Shown: positions 1-11,465 of the stretch, one piece after another
Layout: every line of letters starts with the position of its first letter
Position numbering within the stretch: position 1 is the first letter of the stretch
Program-made: the position numbers and the translations under genes
Assembly: GCF_036588685.1 (NCBI RefSeq)
Contig: NC_086374.1
Span: 73,840,457-73,904,456 of the forward strand
Direction: 5' to 3'
Length of the DNA: 64,000 bases
From: Mytilus trossulus
Taxonomy: Eukaryota > Mollusca > Bivalvia > Mytilida > Mytilidae
Notes under the pieces: model-generated
The model's input: the letters and a program-made list of their open reading frames with translations, nothing else
The model's database searches: none
What the model was told of the DNA's origin: nothing

Positions 1-351
1 GGTAATACTGGTAATCTTAAAGAGGATATCACTAGAACTAGTAATACTGGTAATCTTAAAGAGGATATCACTAGTACTGGTAATCTTAAAGAGGAAATCA
101 CTAATACTGGTAATACTGGTAATCTTAAAGAGGATATCACTAATACTGGTAATACTGGTAATCTTAAAGAGGATATCACTAGTACTGACAATCTTAAAGA
201 GGAAATCACTAATAATGGTAATACTGGTAATCTTAAAGAGGATATCACTAATACTGGTAATACTGGTAATCTTAAAGAGGATATCACTAGTACTAGTAAT
301 ACTGGTAATCTTAAAGAGGATAGATCTAAGATGATGTGGTTTGAGTGCCAA
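1..351 (+). other. In-frame tandem repeat, possible partial coding exon cut by the window edge
   Basis: Frame 1 is open from base 1 to a TGA at about 349-351. It reads a repeat built on GNLKEDIT with spacers such as NT, ST or NTGNT. Units differ in length only by multiples of three bases (mainly 6-bp ACT/AAT/GGT steps), and most substitutions are conservative (Asp/Glu, Ser/Asn). The last residues before the stop come from a dispersed repeat that begins near 333, so the end of the frame is not its original end. It could be a real repetitive protein exon entering from the left or a satellite that happens to be open. No start codon or splice site is visible. Confidence 0.35.
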
Positions 352-470
352 TGAGACAACTCTCCACCCAAGTCACAATTTGTAAAAAGTAAACCATTAT
401 AGGTCAAAGTACTGCTTCCAACACAGATACTGTACACATCTATACTTCCCAAAATTGTACATAAAGTACA
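333..470 (+). repeat. Dispersed repeat (short-interspersed type)
   Basis: The stretch starting at GATGTGGTTTGAGTGCCAAT recurs in diverged form at about 19495-19600 and 44358-44410 in the same orientation. All copies continue into a GAGACAACTCTCC-like segment and a poor A/T-rich tail. From 470 to 1425 I see no gene, only AT-rich sequence and a short unsupported open frame at 790-1086. Confidence 0.6.
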
Positions 471-1425
471 TCAAATTGGTATTATATATAAGACATTTCC
501 CCAAAATTCAACTGCTTTGATTTTTATAAAAATAAGTTTGAAGAAAATATTTCGTTCTCTTATAAAATATCTTCAGAATATGTTCAGCTGATTCCACCTT
601 TTAAATTGTGACATGTGAACTAACAGATAGCAAATGGACTGATATGTGTATTTAAAACTTTTTGTCACTGGGACAAAGGGCAAATACTTTCAATCTTGAT
701 ATAAACTGTCACTTCATAATGTTTACATCTTTGAGGGAAACTAAATCAAACTTGGTTCACTCTCTGACAACAAAAGATGAAAGATTTGATTGACTGAAGA
801 ATCGATTACAAGTAAGAAGTTTGAAAGTACTAAAGCTGGTAACACAGAAATCCCTTGTCATGCGCGTAGCTACGTTTACGTCAAAACGCCCGGGCGTACA
901 CTTGATTTTTGGTTAAAAAAATATTTTAATCTCAATAATTCAAAACGATCTGGTTTAAAGCACATCAGTCTTGTAAATCTTTCTTCAAAATCTTGTAACT
1001 GCGAACAAAAGGTGACGAAATTTACTTTTCAATCAGATGGTACCGTATTATATTATGTTTTTACTTTCTGTCAGTCAAAGTCTTAATCTACTTGGAATTC
1101 TTCTGACTTTCCTTTTGTTTAAAGCAATTAATAATCAGCTGAGATTCGATGAATGCTTTGAATTTTATCCAAGCCTGTGACATCTATTCTATGTCGCGAA
1201 ATCAAGAAATAGCGATCCTAGATTTTGTAGATGGCGTCAACATTAAGGTTCAGTATGTGGTCAACTTTTTTTAAAAAACATCATGAAATGTATCCAGAAC
1301 ATAATGATGAATTCATATTTTTAATTTCCCCCCCTATTTTAATGATAAAAAGAATTTATCGGTAATTCGTATATTTTCCCTTTGGTTTTATTTTCGAGTA
1401 TCAACGTACTGGCTGTATCACTGAA

Positions 1426-1580
1426 AATATTATACAAATATAGCCTTTGTATGAGGTCGATACAAGGATATATTGACCTGAAAGAAGTATATTGACTGAG
1501 GACGAAGTCCGAGGTCGATATACTTCTTTGGGTCGATATATCCTGTATTGACCTCATACAAAGGCTATATTTGTTATATT
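1426..1580. repeat. Fold-back (palindromic) element 1
   Basis: Left arm 1426-1496 pairs with right arm 1514-1580 with a handful of mismatches and small gaps. The centre is itself a small palindrome (GAGGACGAAGTCCGAG). No clear target duplication flanks it. It is probably a non-autonomous fold-back element or MITE. The minus-strand open frame over it is a by-product. Confidence 0.75.
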
Positions 1581-2014
1581 ATTAATTTCCGACCATATTT
1601 GTATCAAAATCGTCATTTAGGTTTGTTGGAATTTTATAGATATTACATTTTCTCCTTGACAATAACAACATATTAGTTGTTATTTCATTTACTTTTTTTT
1701 ATATATCTTATGTATTCGAAGATTTTTTTCGTCAAATAATCGATCACAGATATTATGTGTTTCAAAACGTTAAACGATTTCCTGAAATTCATTACATGAC
1801 GTCACAAAGTATATCGGTTTTTAGATATTCTAAAAATAACCGTGCGATATGCTTTTTGCCGGTCAATATGCTTTTTGCTATACGCCGTTTTCACTCTACC
1901 TTCAAAAATATAGTTTAACATGTGACTATCCATGAACGAATCAAATTTGTTAAATTATACGAATTAATAATATTAGGCAATACATTGTGAGACGTCATAA
2001 CTACCGATAAACAA

Positions 2015-2138
2015 AATAATAGGTAGTTTCGTTTTTGATACTGACTATATCATATGGAATATCTCAACTCGCCCTAACGGGCTCGTCTAGATATTCCACA
2101 TGATATAGTCAGTATCAAAAACGAAACTACCTATTATT
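2015..2138. repeat. Fold-back element 2, 50-bp arms with one mismatch
   Basis: 2015-2064 is the reverse complement of 2089-2138 at 49 of 50 positions. The 24-bp loop contains a nested stem (GCCC/GGGC). It would form a very stable hairpin in DNA or RNA. The near identity of the arms suggests a young insertion or ongoing arm conversion. Confidence 0.85.
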
Positions 2139-2230
2139 CTATATTTCTTTTTGCAGTTAACAAGTAGATACATTATGTGGTTAAAGTTTGTTACACTTCA
2201 ATTATTTTGTCAAAACTTTATCGATTTTTA

Positions 2231-3541
2231 GCTCACCTGGCCCAAAGGGCCAAGTGAGCTTTTCTCATCACTTGGCGTCCGGCGTCCGTCGTCCGTCGTC
2301 CGTCGTCCGTCGTCGTCCGGCGTTAGCTTTTACAAAAATCTGCTCCTCTGAAACTACTGGGCCAAATCAAACCAAACTTGGCCACAATCATCATTGGGGT
2401 ATCTAGTTTAAAAAATGTGTGGCGTGACCCGGTCATCCAACCAAGATGGCCGCCACGGCTAAAAATAGAACATAGGGGTAAAATGCAGTTTTTGGCTTAT
2501 AACTCAAAAACCAAAGCATTTAAAGGAAATCTGACATGGGGTAAAAATGTTTATCAGGTCAATATCTATCTGCCCTGAAATTTTCAGATGAATCGTTTAA
2601 CCTGTTGTTGGGTTGCTGCCCCTGAATTGGTAATTTTGAGGAAATTTTGCTGTTTTTGGTTATTATCTTGAATATTATTATAGATAGAGATAAACTGTAA
2701 ACAGTAATAATGTTCAGCAAAGTTAGATTTACAAATAAGTCAACATGACCGAAATGGTCAGTTGACCCCTTTAGGAGTTATTGCCCTTTATAGTCAATTT
2801 TTAACCATTTTTCATAAATCTAAGTAATCTTTTACAAAAATCTTCTCCTCTGAAACTACTGAGCCAAATTAATCCAAACTTGGCCACAATCATCTTTGGG
2901 GTATTTAGTTTAAAAAATGTGTGGCGTGACCCGGTCAACCAACCAAGATGGCCGCCACGGCTAAAAATAGAACATAGGGGTAAAATGCAGTTTTTGGCTT
3001 ATAACTCAAAAACCAAAGCATTTTGAGGAACTTTGACATGGGATAAAAATGTTTATCAGGTCAATATCTATCTGCCCTGAAATTTTCAGATGAATTGGAC
3101 AATCGGTTGTTGGCTTGCTGCCCTCCAATTGGTAATTTTTAAAGAAATTTTGCCGTTTTTGGTTATTATCTTGAATACTATTATAGATAGAGATAAACTG
3201 TAAACAGCAATAATGTTCAGCAAAGTAAGATCTACAAATAAGTCAACATGACCTAAATGGTCAATTGACCCCTTAAGGAGTTATTGCCCTTTATAGTCAA
3301 TTTTTAACAATTTTCATTAATTCGGTAATTTTATGTAAATTTTTACCAAATATTTTTCTCTGTAACTAATGGGCAAGGTTCATTATAGATATAATTGTAA
3401 GAAGCAAGAATGTTCAGTAAAGTAAGAACTTCAAACACATCACCATCACCAAAATACAATTTTGTCATGAATCCATTTGTGTCCTTTGTTTAATATGCAC
3501 ATAGACCAAGGTGAGCGACACAGGCTCTTTAGAGCCTCTAG
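2231..3541 (+). repeat. Dispersed repeat family A, long copy with internal duplication
   Basis: It starts with GCTCACCTGGCCCAAAGGGC and a CGTCC-rich microsatellite (2276-2322) and ends near GGTGAGCGACACAGGC. The body contains two diverged copies of a roughly 500-bp block (about 2332-2830 and 2834-3330). Related copies lie at 5240-6415 (+) and 12488-12692 (-). The short open frames inside are not conserved between copies, so it is treated as non-coding. Confidence 0.8.
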
Positions 3542-5239
3542 TTATGAAATCTGGTTGAATCGTTTTTGTGATAAATTTATGCAAAATATTGAAAGTACAT
3601 TTTTTTAATTTGGCATACGGACTTGTCCTTTGGCAATTCACAGGTGGCCTCACGCCCTGTTGTTAATATTTTCTAAATGATTAGTTTAAAAACCTTCAGA
3701 TATTGACGTGAAATTAAGACAGAGGTTAATATTCAAGATCAAGAAAAAAAAATCTGAAGAAAATATTTGTTTATTTAAAATCCTGTAATGGACTCATAAA
3801 CGGACTAAAATGAAGCGGTAATCCCAGCCTCGAGAACCACGGTTAATCGGAACTCTTTACGAATTTTCATAATGCACCTTATTATCTGTTCCGAGAACAC
3901 AGTTACATGTATATCGTAGTGTAATTCTTTTAGATAATGAACGAAAATAAAAAAAAATCCAACCTGCCCTTGTGCGCTTTCTCAATATTTTTTTTACAGA
4001 GTGTAGTACAATTTTTGGACAAATTATATCCAAAATCATAATAACCTTCGTCGGCTCTAATTAAAAATATGCTTGAAATCTTTTGACAGCTTCCGAAATG
4101 ATAATTTTTAACCTTTTTTAGCTGGACCAAATCACTACTTTACTTTGAATTACATGAAACAATTTGTTTTACAGTGTAATTTCATCCCCCTTCTTGTTAT
4201 TTAGTCATAAAACATGAAGAAATAAATTTGAAAGTAGTATAAAAAGATTGTCAAGTAACAAGGAAACACATTGTTCTCACTATGGTCTATTTTCAAAGTA
4301 CGATAACTGTGTTCCCGGACCAATAGTCTATGTTCAACTTGCTATTGACTAATTTGTAATGACTGAAATAGCCCCCATCTCGAACCCACTAGGTTTTATA
4401 ATCTGGATCCGATTGAGGCCTTCAACCAACTCTCCGAGGTAAGGGCGTACACTGAAAAATAATCTAGCTACGCCACTGTTGAGGCTGTGAATCCCACATC
4501 TGGCAGGTGCGTTTGACTCCAATCTTAATTGGATATGTGTTGAAGGCTACACTTTGACCTATATTGATCAGAATTGTCTTTTCTTACCAAATGTTGATGG
4601 TTCTCTCCAGGCACTCTTGCATCCTCCACCATTAAAAACTGACCACCACAAAATTTCACAAAAGTGCTCTAAATGGTGTTAAACACCAACCAATTTATAT
4701 CAGTCTTAGTTGCAGTCATGATCAATTGCATTCAGGAATAACAGTCTATAAAGAACAATTTACAGTGCCAATAAAAGGAATTCAAATTTTATAGAGGAAT
4801 AGTTCCTAGTCATTGCCTGGAAAATATTGTTATTCTCAATTTTATCATCATGTTATTGTAATTAATTATGTTACTAATTTCTGTGGAAACGAAACTTATT
4901 TATTGATTGATTTTCATCTGGTATACTTGAGATTAAAAGTTGGAAAGCCAACATGATAAACTGTTTTAGAGGATACAAATTTTTTTTTTTTTTTAATTGT
5001 AAAATGATAATATATAAGTAAAAAGCTGCTACTCAATGATCTCCATCTGATTCTTTGGTATTTTTAAAAGTATGAATTTATGTTATAAATAACATTTAAG
5101 CATCTTGAAAGTAATGAACGGATGTATGCATGATCAACAATATGACCATTTTCTATAATACTCAAATTTTACAGGAAATGTTAATACATAGTATTGAGTC
5201 CATGCATTGTTAATTGTTTATCTTTTAAAAAAAAAATCT
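3542..5239. other. No gene seen
   Basis: AT-rich sequence without a supported exon, RNA gene or array. The short minus-strand frames at 3465-4130 have no recognisable product and no convincing splice context. Confidence 0.5.
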
Positions 5240-6415
5240 CATCACTTGGCGTCCATAGTCGTCATCCGTCGTCGTTTACTTTTACAAAAATCTTCTCCTC
5301 TGAAACTCTTGGGCCAAATTTAACCATACTTGGCCACAATCATCATTGGGGTATTTAGTTTAAAAAATGTGTCCAGTGACCTGGACAAATTTAAATTTTG
5401 GCTTATATCTCTGAAACCAGAGCATTTAGAGCAAATCTGACATGGGTTAATTTGTCAGGTCAAAATCTATCTGCCTTGAAACTTTCAGATGAACTGGACA
5501 ACCGGTTGTTGGGTTGCTACCCCTGAATACCCCTAAATTGGTAATTTTAAGGAAATTTTGCCGTTTTTGGTTATTATCTTGAATATATTTATAGATAGAG
5601 ATAAACTGTAAAGTAAGATCTAAGAAAAAGTCAACATGACCATCATGGTCAGTTGACCTCTAAACGAGTAACTTCCCTTTTAAATATTTTTTTTCAATTT
5701 TTCGTAAATTTTTGTAATCTTTTACAAAAAATCTTCTCCTAAAACTACTGAGACAAATTTAACCAAAATTTTCCACAATCGTCATTAGGGTATCTAGTTT
5801 AAAAAAATGAGTCTGATGACCCTGCTTGTGAACCAAGATGGACGATTAGGCTAAAAATAGTACATAGGGTAAAATGCAATTTTTGGCTTAAATCTCAGAA
5901 ACCAAAGCATTTAGAGCAAATCTGACAGGAAAAAATGTTTGTTAGGTCAAGGTTTATCCACCCTGAAATTTTCAGACCAATCAGGCAACCCATTGTTGGG
6001 TTGCTGCCCATGAATTAGAAATTTTAAGAACATTTTTGCAGCTTTTGGTTATTATCTTGAATATTATTATAGATTGAAATAAACTGTAGACAGCAATAAT
6101 ATACAGCAAAGTAAAACATACAAATAAGTCAGCATAATTAAAATGGTCAATTGACCTCTGAAAGAGTTATTGCCTTTTATAGCCAATTTTTAACAATTTT
6201 CATATTTTTTTTTGTAAACTTTTTAAATTTTTACAAAAGATTTTAACTACTGGGATAGATTCATAGGTTCTTTAGATAGAGATAATTGTAAGCAGCAAGA
6301 ATGTTCAGTAAGGTAAGATCTACAAAAACATCAACATTACCAAAACACATGTTTGTAATGAATCTATCTGTGTTCTTTGTTTAATGCGCACCGACCATGA
6401 TGGAGCCTCTAGTTT
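5240..6415 (+). repeat. Dispersed repeat family A, second copy
   Basis: Diverged copy of 2231-3541 in the same orientation. It lacks the first GCTCACC segment and begins in the CTCATCACTTGGCGTCC part. It keeps the two-block layout and ends at the GGAGCCTCTAGTT motif shared with the first copy. Confidence 0.8.
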
Positions 6416-7555
6416 AAGTGGTTTTAGCTATTAAATTAAATTCTCTTATATGATTTTTTACAAATCAAAATAAGTCTGAAATAAACCATTAACAATACAT
6501 GGACTTAATAATATGTATCAACATTTTGAGTGTATTTTTGTCTAGACGTCATCTAATTAAACATTTAGATGACCTCTGAAGACTACATATGACATGTTCT
6601 AAATTATAAGCAATACAAACATATGTATGCGATCATGTGAAACTTTTTCTCCATACACTCAAATGAGGTCGAATTAGTAACTTGCAAGTATATCATATTT
6701 CAGCGATGTTTTTGCGCTTATTTTTAGAATTGGGACAAATTAACTGCTTTTAAAGAAATATTATTTCAGAATTCTGCTTTTATGAATACTTAAAACAAAA
6801 CAAAAATCGAATTTCAAATGTTTGTCTAAATCATAACTTAATCCCCTTTAAAACATCTCTATTTAGATATGGGTTGTAAGATATTTTCTCTCCACTTAAA
6901 AAGATCGATTCATACCTCAGAAGATAAGTAATAAGTTTAATAATTTTACAAACATATCAATAATCATTATACAAGAGATGTTTTAACTTGTCATTTGTTA
7001 TCCCATCATATGATCTACTTGATATCCTGTTTCTTTATGACAAACAGCACTTCACCCTGTGTTATCTTGACATGTAAAGCTTTGTTATTGTTATTTCAAA
7101 ACTCACTACCAATACTAGTACTTGAATTGAATTCAAAATGTTTGTTATGAGAACTTGATTAGTCAAAAGATTTTTAAAATATTCAAACCATTCTTTAGTT
7201 TGTATATTTGAACTTAGGTCATTGCATTCTTTCTTTTTTTAATTTTATCAGGTTTACAAAAATGTCAGCCTGAATTGATTCTAAGAGCTTAGCCATAGTT
7301 TTATTTCTGTTCTGTGCGTTCGTTCGTTCGTACGTCCGTTTGTCTCGCTTTAGGTTCAAGTTTTTGGTCAATGTAGTTGTTGATGAAGTTGAAGTCCAAT
7401 CAACCTGAAACTTAGTACAAAAGTTCCCTATGATAATTATGATCTTTCTAATTTTAGTGACCCCAATTTAACGGTCCACTGAACATAGAAAATGATAGTG
7501 CGAATGTACTATGGATTCAATAGTTTATTAAAGTCTCACCACATACATACAAGTA
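6416..7555. other. AT-rich spacer with a dispersed repeat at about 7290-7500
   Basis: No exon is supported. About 7290-7500 begins with a CGTTCGTTCGTACGTCCGT microsatellite and looks like a common interspersed repeat. It runs up to the 19-bp array. Confidence 0.4.
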
Positions 7556-7952
7556 TAAACACAATATAATATCAAGTACACAATATATTATCAAGTACAC
7601 AATATAATATCAGGTACACAATATAATATCAAGTACACAATATAATATCAATTACACAATATAATATCAAGTACACAATATAATATCAGGTACACAATAT
7701 AATATCAAGTACACAATATATTATCAAGTACACAATATAATATCAGGTACACAATATAATATCAAGTACACAATATATTATCAAGTACACAATATAATAT
7801 CAAGTACACAATATAATATCAAGTACACAATATAATATCAGGTACACAATATAATATCAAGTACACAATATATTATCAAGTACACAATATAATATCAAGT
7901 ACACAATATAATATCAAGTACACAATATAATATCAAGTACACAATATAATAA
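7556..7952. repeat. 19-bp minisatellite, about 20 copies
   Basis: The unit is CACAATATAATATCAAGTA, with variants in which AATAT becomes TTAT and CAAG becomes CAGG. The variants recur in blocks (for example AGG, AAG, then TTAT AAG), which suggests multi-unit duplications. The unit length is not a multiple of three and no frame is open. Confidence 0.95.
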
Positions 7953-8971
7953 TTTAGAATGCATGTTCCATTCTTAAAAGAACTATGAGAGACTTATATA
8001 CAATCATAAAACAACAGAATTAAAACATAGTTTTGTTATTTAAACAAAACATAAAAATATGGACACATTCTTGTTCATTATAAAATTATCTACCTTTATT
8101 GATATCCAGCCATTTAAAAAGGGGGTAGAACAGAGTGTGTGTGTGGGGTGGGGGGTTCAACTATATGTCCCCAATCAAATGCATTTATCGGCCTAAAAGG
8201 GGGGTAACCCCTCCCCCTGGATCCGCCAATGGTCTCATTATTCGCATTAATAAAGTCCTCCGCAATAATATCCAGGAGTTGAACTTCTATAATTTAATAT
8301 AAAAGTGTTCACACATTCTTTAAAAGTTCTTCCTTAAAAGGGAGTCTGGCTGAGGTTTACAGAATCGAGATTAATGAGCAAAAAGAACAGAACAAAGGAT
8401 TAAAAAACAAAATGAAGGATAGAGAATAAAAACAGAAAGAAAACAAATTGAAAATTGATCTTAACAATTAAAGAATATCCCAATTCATGGACACCCAATC
8501 CAGACCCTCGTAAAACTCGACGACGACGAGAGTGTTATTTTACGACCTTGACTTCGCATGAAGGTCTTGCTCGGTCGGTAAGATGAGAAGAATAAAAAAT
8601 CAGGTAAACGATATCAGAATTGTTTCTCTCTCTGATTAATTATAGTAGAGAAAATGAAATTTGTATGAATGGAACGTTCAACTTATGCAGTTAATTCTCC
8701 AAGCAGCGTTATATAATTCGTGGATTTAAAAATGGAAACTACTAGCATTATGTTCATTCTTTTGCCTGGAAACTCAGAGGAACTGTACCATCATAGTTTT
8801 GCTTAGCTTATGAAGTTAGTGAGGACCGAAATTTTTTAACCACCCGATTGATGTTCGTGTTGACTTTGGAGAAAGAGTCTTTTACAAAAAAATGTATTTA
8901 CAAAGTCGCCCTCTTGACGTTTGTCATTTTCATCTGACACAGGGATAATAGCAAAAGATTACGTCTCTTAA

Positions 8972-9489
8972 GGGCATACGATACAGTTACAGGGAAGGTA
9001 ATGACGTTGCTAACGTAATTTGTTATTTTCGCGACGTCAAACTGTGACATATCGGGAAAAGATGCATTTTTCGACTGATTTTTATCATTCAAACTGATTT
9101 AATTTGAAAACGAGTTCATGGACTCCTATTTTTCAAAACGGCATTTTGTTTCATATTGCAGGGAGATTATGTGACCCAAATTTTATTAAACTGTAAATAG
9201 AGGATTTTTTAAAATTTTGATAAACATGCAGAAATTACCGATTATTTAACAAAAAAATGTTGTGTTTATCTTTTATAACAAAAAAAATATGTCTTTCTTT
9301 CGAAAAAGAAATTACGGCCACAAATCTGAATTTTGAGCAAATTCACAAAATTTGGACCTCTTTTAACTCAAAAAGTAGCACATGAAGGTATATTTTTTAT
9401 TACATATTTGATTTAATCAGGTAAAAAATAGCCTATATGCACATTTTCACTAACTTGTAAATACAGGATCAAAACTGTATCGTATGCCC
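8972..9489. mobile_element. Non-autonomous DNA transposon with TTAA target duplication
   Basis: The ends are perfect 17-bp inverted repeats, GGGCATACGATACAGTT at 8972 and its reverse complement ending at 9489. A TTAA stands directly outside each end (8968-8971 and 9490-9493). TTAA duplication is typical of the piggyBac and Kolobok superfamilies. The 518-bp body has no supported coding frame, so it would depend on a transposase elsewhere. Confidence 0.8.
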
Positions 9490-9639
9490 TTAATTAGCTG
9501 CTGTACTGAGGCCTACATAAATATATAAGAGCGTTGTGGTTCTTTTTTTTCTTTTAATTCAGTGATTTATGAAATTATAACAATGAGAATCGAACTATTA
9601 TTTTAATAAAGATCAAAATTTATGTCCATTTAAAGTATG

Positions 9640-9817
9640 ATAAAGACCCCTAAATGTCCCAGAATTTGTTTCTTTCTCCTTTCATTCATTATTCTTCCGT
9701 CATGCTTCCATTCTATATTCATTATGACGTTTGTTATACCGGCATTATTACACCACTTCCTTGCCGACGTCGTTTTATCGTTGTTGTCGCTGCATCGACG
9801 GGAGAAGCCAAGAGACG
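9640..9817 (+). other. Candidate non-coding first exon of ODAD3
   Basis: A GC-richer stretch ends in a consensus donor (AGAGACG followed by GTAAGT; intron from 9818). The ODAD3 start codon at 11466 sits only 2 nt after a strong acceptor (a long T/C tract ending TTATTAG at 11463), so an upstream exon is expected and this is the best donor seen. The exon start is not determined. The open frame at 9637-9861 runs through the donor and is not taken as coding. Confidence 0.4.
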
Positions 9818-10343
9818 GTAAGTTTCCTCCTCTTTTACGCTATTTTTCAAAATTTTTGTAATAATTTGTTTCATAAAATGACTTATAAAATGGTATGTAT
9901 AACGTTTTTGGTAAGTGTTTGTTAAGTAAGACTCCCTTTCACTTTAGGAGTCCCTTTTCTTTAGAGTTATGCATATGTTAGGTGATGCTCTAGATTGTTT
10001 AGGGTTAGGTATGGATAACGGCAGTTTATGGCAAAGAATTTTTGTATAGCTCTTAATGGGTTGGAAGCCCGAAGAAGAAGAAGAAGGCCATATTTGTTGT
10101 GTAGGAAATTTGATATTAACTTGATCAGGAAATTGTAAATAACAGAATTGAAATTACAATAAAATTATTTTTTCAATTTACATTTAGGATAAGAAGAAAA
10201 TATTTTACATTTTTTCAAATAGGGTTAAATTCCTGTTCATTAGGGTTATGATTTGTTTATGGTTAAAATTATGTCAGAGTTGTTCAAGGTGGGTTTTTGG
10301 GGATCTGATCACATCAACATATAATTAAAATAACATAAAATAA

Positions 10344-11415
10344 AATGGCAAAATAAATTACATTTCCCGCTTAGATATCTTTTGTAATAACTTTTTGAAA
10401 CAAATTCAAAATTTACCTGCTAGAGCCTCCAACGCTGGAGCTTATCTACTTTTAGGTCAATTACCTATTATTGCACTTCTACACAAAAAGATTCTGATAA
10501 CGTTTGGTACCATTGCCAGAAGTGACTCTGTCGAAAATGATCTTGCTAAGCGTCAACTGTCTACAAAAGGAAAAAACTCTAAGAGCTGGTTTATTAGGGC
10601 TGACAAGATTTTGAAACAATATAACTTACCGTGCGCCTCAGAAGTTTTACTTAAACCAGAGACAAAATACAAGTGGAAAATGAAAGTAAAAAAGTGTGTT
10701 GATAACTTTTGGTCCGAAAAACTGTTTACTGAAGCCAAATCAAAACCGTCATTACGGTACTTAAATATCAAAAACTGTAAAATTGGTGTTGTTAATTCTA
10801 TATGGAAAAGTGCTGGTTCAGAACAAATGTGTATACGTAAAGCCTGTTATAAGATCAAAATGCTATTGGATACATATATTCTACAGTACCACCGTTCAAA
10901 ATTTTCAAATGGTCAAAAAACTTCAATTTGTCCGCTATGTGAGGAAGGAACTGAACATTTAGAACATTTTCTTGTCGTATGCTCTGCCTTAACAAGTATT
11001 AGAGACATTTTTATCTCAAAGCTTTATACAGTTGTTGTACCAAAGATTGGAACCGTTGCATGGACTGACATTTGCGTTAGTAACTCGAAAATGATACAAT
11101 TAATCTTGGACTGTAGTCGTTTCGAGTGGTATCATATGTTAGAGAAAAATGACATAAATTTGGTGGAATCAATCACTAGAAGCCTGTGTTACTCGCTCCA
11201 TGAAAAGCGTAGTGTGCTCCTTGAAAGTAAATAAACATTTAAAAGTTGTAAGGTTTACCAAACTCATAGGCTGTAAATAGATAAAATTGTTTAAAGATAA
11301 TGTATAGTGACTGGAAACAGATGTAAATATAAGGCAACAAAATTTTACTGGATGAACTCCAGGTTCTCCTGATAGAGGAGGGATTTACAGAAGGTAACAG
11401 GTAACAGGTAACAGG
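10344..11415 (+). mobile_element. 5'-truncated LINE, C-terminal reverse-transcriptase ORF and tail
   Basis: An open frame from 10344 to the stop at 11234 has no start of its own. It encodes the C-terminal part of a LINE polyprotein: a conserved basic region followed by a Cys-His motif, CPLCEEGTEHLEHFLVVC, typical of the end of many non-LTR reverse transcriptases. The catalytic domain is missing. After the stop come about 160 bp of 3' UTR and a tail of three GGTAACA units ending at about 11415, as in LINEs whose 3' end is a short tandem repeat. It lies in the probable first intron of ODAD3, 48 bp before the acceptor. The frame is intact over 296 codons, so the copy is fairly young. Confidence 0.8.
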
Positions 11416-11465
11416 TACCTATATCAATCGAAGCTGTAAACCTCTTTCATTTTCTTTTATTAGCG

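Noticed and set aside
2188-2578. Short frames in dispersed repeat family A
   Set aside because: They are not kept in the second copy at 5240-6415.
9637-9861. Hydrophobic 74-codon frame as a small membrane protein
   Set aside because: It reads through a consensus donor at 9818 that fits an ODAD3 leader exon, and has no recognisable domain.
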